Source: Closterium sp. Naga37s-1 (lineage: Eukaryota > Streptophyta > Zygnematophyceae > Desmidiales > Closteriaceae). From it: a stretch of DNA of 64,000 nucleotides. A model generated the notes under the pieces. That model saw only the letters and a program-made list of their open reading frames with translations, was not told where the DNA came from and made no database searches. Where the stretch lies: positions 106,001 to 170,000 of the forward strand of contig CANJKZ010000428.1 of the NCBI GenBank assembly GCA_947471745.1, read 5' to 3'. Positions 1 to 11,400 of this stretch are shown in pieces (positions within the stretch are counted from its first letter, which is position 1; each line of letters opens with the position of its first letter). The translations under genes and the position numbers were made by a program.

Positions 1-244
1 GCCTTGCCCCCCCCCCGTCCTCGGATCACAGTGCACATCCCATGCGTTGCCACCCACGCAATGCCAACCTATCACACCCCTTTGCTATCCTCCCTCTGCC
101 ATTTCCCTCTCAAACGGTCGGTCTCGCTCTTCCTCTCCACCTCAGTTTCAGCCCCTTTCAAGAATTGTATATAATATTTCTCCTCCTTCTCCCTGCGTCT
201 CTCACCCTCTCACTCTCCCTGTCCTGCCCCACTCACCCCTGCAG

Positions 245-3200
245 GAAGCCCCCCTCCCCCAGCCCGCTCCCCTCTCCCTGCGCCCGCGTTCCCACCACCA
301 CGTGTCCCCCGCTCCCCGCCCGCAGCAGCTTTCCCTCCCCTCATCTCTCAACCCTCTCCCCCTCCACCTTCTCTCTCCCCTCCACCTCCCAGAATCACTC
401 TCTCTCCTCCTGTACCTACCACTTCCCCTCCTCCCGAGCTCTCTCTCTCACCACCTGCCCTCCCATCCCAACCCTCGCCCTCGACCAATCCCTCCTTGAC
501 TCCTCCTCCTTTTCCTCCTCCACTCCCCTCCTCCCCATCCGTGCCTCCAACCAACAGCAGCAGCAGTGGTGGAGGGGTTTCAGTGGCAGTGGTGGCAGGG
601 GTAGCAGCAGCAGCGGTGTGCGTGGTGGTGGTGCTGCTGGTGCTTGGGTTTTGCTGGTGGAGAAGCAAGAAGAAGAAGCAGCATGTTCCATCTGGTGGGT
701 GTGTCACTGATAGTTTCTTTCTATTCTTTCAAAGAGTTTTTATAAACATTATCTTGGTCAATGACACAGTAGTATCTGTTTTTCTTCGTTCGAATTCCTC
801 TTCCTGCTCCCGCTAACACCACAACTCCCACTCCCACTGTCCTATCCTTTGGGCCTTCTCGATCACTCTCTCTCAGCCTCACCTCCCTCCCTGCTGTGGC
901 CTTCCTGCATCTTGTGCGCCCTGTGTGACTGCACTTTACCCCACAGGCGCGTCCCATGCCTCCTCACAGCCATTTCTGGACCCACACGCAACTGCAGGTG
1001 CGTTGTCCGTGTGCATAGGTGTGGGCTTGTGTTCCTGCTGGCAGTAAGTCGGAGCTCGTGCCTCAGGTCAACTCTAGTAGCTCTTTCCGCCTACAGCATC
1101 ACTCATTCCGCACTGCCCTTTCGCGCATCTCTAGTAAGCTAATAGTCTGTTCCTGGCGCCACACATCCAACTATCCCAGCCACCACGCACCACCACTATC
1201 ACCACCACAACCACCACCACTGCCACAATGCACCTGCAGTCCCAATGCACCTGCAGTCCCAACGCACCTGCAGTCCCAACGCACCTCCAGTCCCAACGCA
1301 CCTGCAGTCCCAACGCACCTCCAGTCCCAACGCACCTGCAGTCCCAACGCACCTCCAGTCCCAACGCACCTGCAGTCCCAACGCACCTCCAGTCCCAACG
1401 CACCTGCAGTCCCAACGCACCTGCAGTCCCAACGCACCTCCAGTCCCAACGGACCTCCAGTCCCAACGCACCTCCAGTCCCAACGCACCTCCAGTCCCAA
1501 CGCACCTCCAGTCCCAACGCACCTGCAGTCCCAACGCACCTCCAGTCCCAACGCACCTCCAGTCCCAACGCACCTCCAGTCCCAACGCACCTGCAGTCCC
1601 AACGCATCCAGTCCCAACGCACCTCCAGTCCCAACGCACCTGCAGTCCCAACGCACCTGCAGTCCCAACGCACCTCCAGTCCCAACGCACCTCCAGTCCC
1701 AACGCACCTCCAGTCCCAACGCACCTCCAGTCCCAACGCACCTCCAGTCCCAACGCACCTCCAGTCCCAACGCACCTCCAGTCCCAACGCACCTGCAGTC
1801 CCAACGCACCTCCAGTCCCAACGCACCTCCAGTCCCAACGCACCTCCAGTCCCAACGCACCTCCAGTCCCAACGCACCTCCAGTCCCAACGCACCTCCAG
1901 TCCCAACGCACCTCCAGTCCCAACGCACCTCCAGTCCCAACGCACCTGCAGTCCCAACGCACCTCCAGTCCCAACGCACCTCCAGTCCCAACGCACCTGC
2001 AGTCCCAACGCACCTCCAGTCCCAACGTACTATTTTGACCCCCCCTTCATTATCCAGCAGGGCAAGGAGAAGGAGCAATGGCTGCAGCCAAGCCATCCCT
2101 GGAGGCGACAAACAGCAGCGGCAGCGACAGCAAGCATAACAGCAGCAGGAACAGCTCTGCCCCATACCAACCAGTGACGCCCCTCGGGTCGACAGACGCG
2201 CCGCCCCTGTTCCACCAGTTCGCTCTGCGTGAGCTGGAGGCCGCCACGCAGTGCTGGTCCCCCGATTGCAAGATCGGCAGCGGGGCGTTTGGTGACGTGT
2301 ACCGGGGGGTGTGCCCTGGGAATGCGGGCGTGGTGTGGGCGGTGAAGCGCGCTCGAATCATCAGTGCGGACTTTAGACGAGAGGTGAGCGAGGCAGGAGG
2401 GTTTCAATAGGAGAATAGCACTCTCTTTCTTTAACGCCTAATGTCCCTCCTGCCCTCCCAAGTGCTGCTCCTCCGCTCACTCTTACCCCTCGCCACAAAG
2501 CTGATGGAGTTAAGGCGTGTGCAGCAGCCCACCTGTCCCCCTTCCACCAGTGCAGGTGGACCAGATGGCGACGAAACACCACCCCAACCTGGTGCGGCTG
2601 CTGGGGTTCTGTAACGACGTGGATGCTGCATCGCAGCTGCTGCAGCAGATCCTCGTGTACGAGTTCATGGGCCAGGGCGACCTTGCTAAGCGCATGCGCA
2701 CAGGTGAGAGCGAAGGAGCGAGGGAGAGAGGTGCAACAGCGTGGTTGTGGGGTCACAGCGGCCGCAGCAGATCCTCGTGTACGAGTTCATGGGGCAGGGC
2801 GACCTCGCTAAGAGGATGCGGACAGGTGGGTGAATGAATTTGCGAGTGAACATGCATCACGAGTGGATAGATATCACTCACGAGTGAATGCATGGCAGTG
2901 GCAGGTAGTCTCGTGTCCTCGTCTCCTTGCACGAGTGAAGTAGGGTGTTTTTTAGAATTCTCAAAAACATCCTCGTCTCACTGCACGAGTGAATGCGCGT
3001 TTTAGAATTCCCAATGTGTGCCTGCCGCCTGCCACCTGCCGCACAGCAATCCTACATCATTCATGTCCGCATCTTCCATTCCTTGCTATTTGCCCTTTCT
3101 CCCCTTCTCCCGTGCAACAATCAGAACCCCCTCTGACCCTGCAGCAGCGGCTGGACATTTTGATCGGAGCAGCGCGCGGGTTGGAGTATCTCCACAGCTT

Positions 3201-4891
3201 TGGCATCGTGCATCGCGACATCAAGCCCGCCAACATCCTGCTGAATGCACACATGCAGGTGAGTGCAGGCGGTGATGGGTGTGCCATGAGAACCAACATG
3301 CAGGTGCATAAAGTGATGCATCTTCTTTTTCTTTTCCCACCTTTCCTCCTGCTTTTCCCTTCACCCTGCACTTGTTCCTTTTCTCTTGTTCTCAGACGTC
3401 TCATATCTGCTGCTGTTGCCTGCTATGGCCTGCTACGCCACCCCCTCTCACAACTTCCCCACTTTTCCGTTCGCCCTCGCCCCCCACCTCCCCTCGCCCT
3501 ACCGTGAATGCATGTGGCACAGGCCAAGGTGTCGGACTTTGGTCTCCTGCGCCTGGGAGAGGGACGCCCCACCACCACCACCAGCGCTGGCAACACGAGC
3601 AGCGGCAGCGGTGGTGGTGGTGGGTGGGGTTCCACGCGAGTGATGGGCACACCGGGCTATGTGGACCCTGTCTATTACAAGACACACAAGGCCACTCCAT
3701 CACTTGATGTATACAGGTGCGTAGCGCATACAAGACCACTCCAGCGGTTTCGGTTTCAAGTTACTCCTCCCTGCCCTCCTCTCGTTCCCCTTGCCTTCCC
3801 AATATCTCCACCGAATCCCCCTTCTTCACACTGTGTCCCCCACTATTCCCCTCTCCGTTCCTGCCCTCCCACCCTGTCCCCCGGTTCCCGGCGAGTCAGC
3901 TTTGGAGTGGTGATGCTGGAGGTGGTGCTGGGGCGAGGCCCGGTGGTGCTGCTGGGCACAGAGTGCATCAACATCAAGGACTGGGTGAGTCTTGAACCCA
4001 ATCAAAAGTCACTAAAGTGGTGCTGGGGTGGGATTCCGTGGTGCTCATGGGCATGGAGTGATTTGCACCCTCCGTGCCGCTCCTTGCCCTTGTTATTTCT
4101 ATGCTCCGCACGCCGTTCTCTCCAACCTCATCACATCGTCCCTTCCCCCTCTGCTTGCACAACCCTGTCAGGCCGCCCCTCTCCTAGCTGCCGACGACCT
4201 CACACCACTGCTAGACCCCTCGTTACAAGCACAGCCGCCAGGCACCCTCCCCAGCAGCACCCACAGCCGGGAGCAGCAGCTCCGTCTAACAAGGGCGCTG
4301 ACAGAGCTGGGGCTGGCATGCACGCACGTGCCCACGGCCTCGCGCCCCTCCATGGCCTCCCTCATCTCCTCCCTCTCCTCGCTCAAGCGCGAGTTCTTTG
4401 GCACACTGGAGGGCACGAGGGATAGCAGTGGGGGGCGCAAGGGGTATGGGAATGCAGGCGCTGCTGGTGACGCTGCTGGTGGCGCTGGTGCTGGTGGTGG
4501 TGCTGGTGGTGGTGGTGTTGTGGGGAGGGTTATTCACGAAGAGGACGAGGAGAATGGTGCGCTGGAGCTATCAGACGGCATTGGTGCAAGGGCTGGCGGA
4601 GTAGGAGCAGGAGCAGGAACTGGTGAATTGGCAGGGGCAGCAGGAGAAGCGCCTGGGAAGCAAAAGGGAGATGGAGGCGGGATGGTGAGCGATGTGGGAT
4701 TGCAGGAGAGTGCAGAGGAGGTGGACAGGGCGTTCATGGAGGGGCTGAAGGAGCAGGGGCGCACTCTGGACGAGGAGCTGTTTATTCTGAACCACATGCT
4801 CGTCATGTCTGCCGTGCAGCATAGTGGTATGCACCTGTCCTCCTCCTCCGCCTTGCCATCCCATGAGCATTCCGGGCGCAGTGGCTTTTGA
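245..4891 (+). CDS. Proline-rich receptor-like protein kinase (RLK/Pelle family), 3' part
   Basis: Exons 245-694, 2058-2383, 2556-2703, 3125-3258, 3523-3716, 3900-3984 and 4172-4891 join in phase (684 codons plus stop); the 5' end lies outside the window. The first exon encodes a Pro/Ser-rich extracellular stretch, then a membrane span (about 590-660) followed by WWRSKKKK, a stop-transfer signal. Kinase motifs in order: glycine loop GSGAFGDVYRG, catalytic lysine in WAVKRA, HRDIKPANILL, DFGLL, an activation loop widened by a Thr/Gly/Ser run, GTPGYVDP, and DVYSFGVVMLE rebuilt across the 3716/3900 junction. All catalytic residues are present, so an active Ser/Thr kinase is expected. The Pro-rich ectodomain next to the membrane recalls PERK kinases, but LRRs upstream of the window cannot be excluded. 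The C-terminal tail is Gly/Ala-rich and acidic. The stop codon lies inside an 18-bp palindrome, and a second copy of the tail follows, so the C-terminus looks recently altered. Confidence 0.88.
1228..2033 (+). repeat. 17-bp minisatellite in kinase intron
   Basis: About 47 tandem units of the type ACCTCCAGTCCCAACGC, with C/G variation at one position (CTCCAG or CTGCAG). The array fills most of the intron 695-2057 between the transmembrane exon and the first kinase exon, ending about 25 bases before the acceptor. The coding strand is pyrimidine-rich. Long ORFs on both strands here are repeat artefacts. Confidence 0.95.
2643..2825 (+). repeat. 61-bp exon-end duplication in kinase gene
   Basis: Positions 2643-2703 (end of the kinase exon, with its GTGAGA donor) recur at 2765-2825, again preceded by AG and followed by GT (GTGGGT). 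The copies differ at five positions, all synonymous: each encodes QQILVYEFMGQGDLAKRMRT. The second copy begins in phase 0 and ends in phase 1, so it could be spliced from the exon ending at 2383 and into the exon starting at 3125 without a frameshift. It is either an alternative mini-exon or a recent duplicate kept similar by conversion. Confidence 0.8.
2910..3012. repeat. Direct duplication around an A/T-GAATTC palindromic joint
   Basis: A segment containing TCCTCGTCTC and TGCACGAGTGAA occurs at about 2917-2939 and again at 2971-2993. Between and after the copies is TTTTAGAATTC, once continuing as TCAAAAA. It lies in the kinase intron before the exon at 3125 and matches the arrangement seen around the GAGGCGCCTC palindromes elsewhere in the window. 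Confidence 0.6.
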
Positions 4892-5021
4892 GGCGCCTCA
4901 AAAAGGGGCGCACTCTGGATGAGGAGCTGTCTATACTGAACCACATGCTCGTCATGTCTGCTGTGCAGCAAAGTGGCATGCACCTGTCCTCCTCTGCCTT
5001 GCCATCCCAGGAGCGTGCCTA
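4756..5021 (+). repeat. Tandem duplication of the kinase C-terminal coding segment
   Basis: Copy 1 (about 4756-4869) encodes RTLDEELFILNHMLVMSAVQ and onward. Copy 2 (about 4905-5021) is open in its own frame, with S for F and Q for H changes, and ends in TAG at 5019-5021. The palindrome at 4886-4903 separates them and supplies the stop used by copy 1. Copy 2 looks like the ancestral end of the protein, now in the 3' UTR unless a splice (GTATGC donor in copy 1, TGTGCAG acceptor in copy 2) joins the two. Confidence 0.7.
4886..4903. other. 18-bp perfect palindrome TTTTGAGGCGCCTCAAAA
   Basis: A perfect inverted repeat whose TGA is the in-frame stop of the receptor kinase. Related sequences occur at 11395, 16159, 13551, 14904, 30149 and 54784, several of them flanked by direct duplications. 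Function unknown. Confidence 0.85.
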
Positions 5022-5186
5022 GCGTGGAGGCATCTGAGTGCTGATGCAGGGTAAATATGGTTTATGGCATGTGACATTTGCTGATAGGCCAAAGACATGG
5101 ATCCAGATTTGGTCTGGTTGCTTTGTTTGTGTAGCCAGGATACCTAAATGCACTGCAGACAACAGCAGTGTAGCAATAGCCACAAA

Positions 5187-5246
5187 TTTATTAACTATGT
5201 AGGCCACTATGTACAATAAACGGGAAAACCAGAGAAACTATTTATT
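5187..5246. promoter_or_regulatory. Overlapping convergent polyadenylation signals
   Basis: AATAAA on the plus strand at 5215-5220 fits the kinase 3' end. On the minus strand AATAAA occurs at 5246-5241 and 5192-5187, fitting LRR gene A about 200-250 nt after its stop codon. The two transcripts would overlap or abut tail-to-tail. Inferred from hexamers only. Confidence 0.45.
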
Positions 5247-5436
5247 TCCACTTTGCATGCAACTACCCACCCAAGCAAGCATGTAGACTGCATAAAACAA
5301 GCAACTACTCACACCTCACCCCAACACACCAGAGCTCTAAGCCACATAAAAAACCTGTACAAACTACACCCAACACACTACGGTATGTACAATGGGGATG
5401 GACCAGGCCCAAGGAGCATGAACAGTGCAACCCACG

Positions 5437-8400
5437 TCACACACACTTGTAGCCCTTGCAGCTGCGGACATAGGGCCTGCAGCGCTTGCCCTTGGGGCAT
5501 GCCTTGCGCGGACACGCCCTTCTCCTCTTCTTGCATGGCTTGTTCGGCTTGTCAACTGGGCGGACGGAAGGGGGACGACAGGCAGTGGGGTGGGGGCAGG
5601 GCTGACTTTTCGAATAAAACCACTCTGATTTTTTTGGCCCCCCAATTTTTTTTAGTCTGAGGCCCATTTTCCAAAAAGTGAATACTCTGATTTCTCAGGA
5701 ACCAGAGAAGTATAACTCTGAAAATTTTATAATTCATAGACTAAGGCAGGTTTTCCTACTAACGAACCTTTTGCACAAGTTCGGAGGGATGGGTTTTCCT
5801 CGAAGTAACAGGTATGGCGAAGGGGAGTTCGTACTCTGTAGTATGAAAACTCATTATCCGGTAAGCAAGTTCTCTGAATTTTTCAGTATCGAAAAAACCA
5901 TTAGTCTGAAGCACTCATTTTTCAAAACCAGCCAACTCTGAAAAATCAGGAATGTCAGGAAAATAGTCTGAAATTTCAGACAATCAGACTAAAATAGTCT
6001 GATATCGTCAGCCCTGGGTGGGGGCGAGGTGGAGAGAGGACAGGTTAGAGAGACCAAGGGATGGATGGATGGAGTGACGAAGGACGGGCGGATGGAGAAT
6101 TGGATGCATGGATGCACGAGTGAAGGAGAGGAAGAACTGACTGATAGGAGGGGGTTCGGTGCAGGAGGAGCAGAATTCAGGGCAGAGGCGACAGAAGGCA
6201 GTCCAGGAGATCTGATACACCTCGCAGCTGGCACCCGCTGCCCCACATGTCACCTCCCCAGTGTCCACACCGCTGCATACACAAGGGAGGGGAAAAGGGA
6301 GGGAACGAGGGGATGAGTGAGTGGATGAAGGAACGACGGAACGAGGGGATGAAGGGATGGTGAAGACAGAGGAGAGGTTTTGCGATGAAAACTTGTGTTA
6401 AAACTCTAAAGATTGAGATGCGAGGGCGTAGCTTGCTTGCACCCACAGGATATCAAGGAAAGTGATGTTCCCCAGAGTGGCAGGGATCGTTCCTGTGAGA
6501 TCATTCGAAGTCAGGTCCCTGCAGGCATGGGATTGGAGCAGTGGGAGAGAGTGAGGAGTGTAGAGGAAAATTTGAGGCACACAGAGGAGAGAGTGAGGAA
6601 CACGGAAGAGGAGAGAGCGAGGAAGATGCAAGAGAGGGCAAGGAGCACGCAGGAGAGAGGTAAACATGAAATACGGAGCACAGGGCAACGCATGCGAGCA
6701 AAAAACATGGGTAGGTGCTACAATGGAAGCGAAGAAGTGAGCAAAACGGGGTGGCGAGGAGGTGTTGAGGGAGGAGAAGCACACATGGAGTTAGGAGTGA
6801 GTGGGGATAGAGGAAGTGAAGAAGAAGGGAAGAAGTAGGCAGTAGAGAGATAAGGGGTTCGAAAGAGAGGAGACGCACAGAAAATTGAGATTAGTGAGGC
6901 CGCCAAGGGTAGAGGGAATGGCTCCTTCGAGATGGTTGAAGCTGACGTTGCTGCAGCGAGAAGTTGAGGGAACGGGGATGATGGGATGATTGGTATGAGG
7001 AGAAGATGATGGATGAGGGTGGATGGTGTGACATGGTGTGCCATGATGTAGTATGGTGTGGCATAATGTGGCATGATGTGGCAGTGTGCGTGTGGCATGG
7101 TGTGACATAATGCTTCACGACGTGGCATGAGATGGCATTGTGTGGCATGGTGTTGCACGAGAAGAGTCAAGTGATGTAAGGGCCCACACTGAGGTTGTGG
7201 GTTGACAGGACAGTGACTACATGGCGGTGGCCTGTCAACGGCCGCATCACATGCAACGAGGGGCGTGTGAGACGAGAAGGGCGTTTGAGATAACAACAGG
7301 CGAGAAAGGCGAAGAGGGGAGTTGAAGGAGGCGAGGGAGAGGGGAGCATACAGGGCGGTAAGCAAGGGAGAGGAGAGCATACAGGGCGGCAAGCAAGGGA
7401 GAGGAGAGCATACAGGGCGGTAAGCAAGGGAGAGGAGAGCATACAGGGCAGTAAGCGAGGGAGAGGAGAGCATACAGGGCAGTAAACGAGGGAGAGGAGA
7501 GCATACAGGGCGGTAAACGAGGGAGAGGAGAGCATACAGGGCGGTAAACGAGGGAGAGGAGAGCATACAGGGCGGTAAGCGAGGGAGAGGAGAGCATACA
7601 GGGCGGTAAACGAGGGAGAGGAGAGCATACAGGGCGGTAAACGAGGGAGAGGAGAGCATACAGGGCGGTAAGCGAGGCTAACATGCCGATGCTGGTTGGG
7701 ATGGACCCCGGCAACTCATTCTCCTCCAGCCTCCTGCACACTCACATGCACATGTGCACACACGCATACATTGATTCATGGGGTACACACACAGCAGACA
7801 TGATTTGTGCACATGGAAGCATGCGGGTCAGCACATGGAAGCATGCGGGTCAGCACATGGACTCCCCATATATACATGCACAGACACACATAAGGACGCA
7901 ATACAAGGGTGCAAGAGCAGGTGAGAGTGGCACTGACAGGGTGTTGAGGTCGGTAAGCTTCTTGAACGCGTTTGGCAGCGGCTGGTTGAGGGCGTTGGCA
8001 TTGAGAATACTGGCCCAGGGGGCAAGGCGGGACAGGGATGGGAAGGGGGGGAGAGCGGAACGGAGGAGAGGAGTGAAGAGGGGAGGTAGGGGGGATAGGA
8101 GAGAGTGGAGAGGAAGGGAGGGGAGGGGAAGGGAGGGGAGGGGGGGGGGGAGGGGAGGGGAGGGGAGGTAGGGATGAACATGGTAGGAGAGGTGAGGAAA
8201 GGAGGGTCCCAACAGGATACAAGGGCCAAGGCAGTAAGCGAATGAGGCATGACAGAAAGCGATGGGGCATGACAGAAAGCGATGGGGCATGACAGAAAGC
8301 GATGGGGCATGACAGAAAGCGAATGGGGCATGACAGAAAGCGAATGGGGCATTACAGAAAGCGAATGGGGCATGACAGAAAGCGAATGGGGCATGACAGA

Positions 8401-11400
8401 AAGCGAATGGGGCATGACACCGAGCGAATGGGGCATGACAGAAAGCGAATGGAGCATGACAGAAAGCGAATGGGGCATGACAGAAAGCGAATGGGGCACG
8501 ACAGAAAGCGAATGGGGCATGACAGAAAGCGAATGGCGCATGACAGGAAGCGAATGGCGCATGACAGAAAGCGAATGGGGCATGACAGAAAGCGAATGGG
8601 GCATGACAGAAAGCGAATGGGGCATGACAGAAAGCGAATGGGGCATGACAGAAAGCGAATGGGGCATGACAGAAAGCGAATGGGGCATGACAGAAAGCGA
8701 ACGGGGCATGACAGAAAGCGAATGGAGCATGACAGAAAGAGAATGGAGCATGACAGAAAGAGAATGGAGCATGACAGAAAGAGAATGGAGCATGGCGGTA
8801 CAAGTGGGAGAAGCTCACATCTGGCAGAGGTTGGTGAGGGCGCTGATGGTGCTGGGGATGGCGCCGTCTATCTGGTTGTGAGCAAGATGCCTGCACCCAT
8901 GGTTGCACATCGGCAAGACGAGGGTTTCATGCATGGTGTGCGCTCCACTCCACTCTACCAGGACATGGTGTGCACACCATGCCTGTGCTTGGTAAATAGT
9001 CCTCCCGATCAAGTGATGGATGAAAGTTGCAGCAGGGGGTGGACAGCTAGGAGGAGCTGCAGTCTAAAGTTAACGGCTAGCACTCACAGCAGCATAGATT
9101 CGTACACGGATGCGACTAGCTTTCGAAAGGTCTAGAAAGGCAGCATGAATGCATACATACATGAGGAAAAGAGAGGAGAGCTTGCCAATGGTGCTTGGAA
9201 GCGGGCCCGTGAGCTGATTTGATGGCAAGTACCTGCATACATGCACACACACACACAAGCACCCGGAGAATGAGTAACTTCAAACACCAAGACACATGCA
9301 CCCGAACACATCGAGCTAGAAGCAAGCACCATCACGAGCTAGAAGCAAGCACCATCACGAGATAGAAGCAAGCACCATCACGAGCTAGAAGCAAGCACCA
9401 TCACGAGCTAGAAGCAAGCACCATCACGAGCTAGAAGCAAGCACCATCACGAGCTAGAAGCACTTTGTGACTCATATGAGTGAGGCAGGCATACAATGAT
9501 ACAAGACTTTGCGTGCACACGCATGCATGCATGCATGCATGCATGCGCACATTCACGTGTGCTTGTGCATGCATGTGCACTGACACACAGACGGACACAT
9601 GCGAGCAAGGACGCGTGCAGACACACACGCACATGCACAGAGCATCAGATGCTCAAGATACCATCACATCACGTGCTCACATCACATCACGTGCTCACAT
9701 TGCCTGCAGGCTTGCAAGGCCGCTGATAGTGGAAGGCAAGGGCCCGGAAAATTGGTTGTGGCCGAGATCGCTGCACGCCAGTGGAGAAGGAGAGGGGGGA
9801 GGGGGTGGGGGAGAAAAAGAAGGTCAGCAGTGAACTAAAGAACTGTGGGTTCGGAAAGAAACGCGTGCCATGACACGGATCACTAAGAATCACTTCCACG
9901 GGCATGTCGAGAAGGGCATGTGAAGAAGGGCATGTGAAGAAGGGCATTTGAAGAAGGGCATGTGAAGAAGGGCATGTGCAGAAGGGCATGTGAAGAAGGG
10001 CATTTGAAGAAGGGCGTTTGAAGAAGGGCATTTGAAGAAGGGCATTTGAAGAAGGGCATTTGAAGAAGGGCATTTGAAGAAGGGCATGTGAAGAAGGGCA
10101 TTTGAAGAAGGGCGTTTGAAGAAGGGCATTTGAAGAAGGGCATTTGAAGAAGGGCATGTGAAGAAGGGCATTTGAAGAAGGGCATTTGAAGAAGGGCATT
10201 TGAAGAAGGGCATTTGAAGAAGGGCATTTGAAGAAGGGCATTTGAAGAAGGGCATTTGAAGAAGGGCATTTGAAGAAGGGCATGTGAAGAAGGGCATTTG
10301 AAGAAGGGCATTTGAAGAAGGGCATGTGAAGAAGGGCATTTGAAGAAGGGCATTTGAAGAAGGGCATTTGAAGAAGGGCATTTGAAGAAGGGCATTTGAA
10401 GAAGGGCATTTGAAGAAGGGCATTTGAAGAAGGGCATTTGAAGAAGGGCATTTGAAGAAGGGCATTTGAAGAAGGGCATTTGAAGAAGGGCATTTGAAGA
10501 AGGGCATGTGAAGAAGGGCATTTGAAGAAGGGCATTTGAAGAAGGGCATTTGAAGAAGGGCATTTGAAGAAAGCCATGTGAAGAAGGGCATTTGAAGAAG
10601 GGCATTTGAAGAAGGGCATTTGAAGAAGGGCATGTGAAGAAGGGCATTTGAAGAAGGGCATTTGAAGAAGGGCATTTGAAGAAGGGCATGTGAAGAAGGG
10701 TATTTGAAGAAGGGCATGTGAAGAAGGGCATTTGAAGAAGGGCATTTGAAGAAGGGCATTTGAAGAAGGGCATTTGAAGAAGGGCATTTGAAGAAGGGCA
10801 TTTGAAGAAGGGCATTTGAAGAAGGGCATTTGAAGAAGGGCATTTGAAGAAGGGCATTTGAAGAAGGGCATTTGAAGAAGGGTGGCAAGTTGAGACGGGC
10901 ATGTGGAGAAGGGCAATTGGACAAGGGCAAGCGAAGGCAACGGCGCAAGGGGCACGGTCGCACAGGGCCCACGAGGCTGGATGGCGCACACGGTTCAGGC
11001 GCTTCAGACAGATGAGGAGATGGGAGGAGAGAGCAGGGACGAGGGAGGCGGGATGGGGGAGGAGGGAGGGGAGAGGAGGGGGGGGGTGGGGAGGGAGGGG
11101 AGAGGAGGGGGGGGGTGGGGAGGGAGGGAAGAGGAGGGAGGAGAGAGGAGGGAGGAGAGAGCAGGGAGGAGGGAGGAGGGAGGAGGGAGGAGAGAAGAGG
11201 GAAGAGGGAGGAGGGAGGAAGGAGGAGGGAGGAGGCAGGAGGGAGGAAAGAAAGAGTAGGGAGGAGAGTGCACGCACAGGACTGCAAGGTTAGGGAGCAT
11301 GCCAAGGGATGTGGGCAGCGACGACATGAGTTGGTTGCTGCTCAAGTCCCTGCAAGACCACACACAGGAGAGGCAGGCACGGAGTGGAAGCGCCTTTTGA

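Noticed and set aside
1019..2177. Long ORFs on both strands over 1.2-2.0 kb
   Set aside because: Pure 17-bp minisatellite translated in several frames; lies between two in-phase kinase exons.
8282..9135. ORFs of MGHDRKR-type and SVMPHSL-type repeats
   Set aside because: 21-bp minisatellite in an intron of LRR gene A.
8226..10885. Possible CRISPR-like arrays
   Set aside because: Repeats are directly adjacent with no unique spacers, in a eukaryotic intron.
9883..11305. Minus-strand ORFs of over 400 codons (NALLQMPFFKCPSS repeats)
   Set aside because: 15-bp intronic minisatellite.
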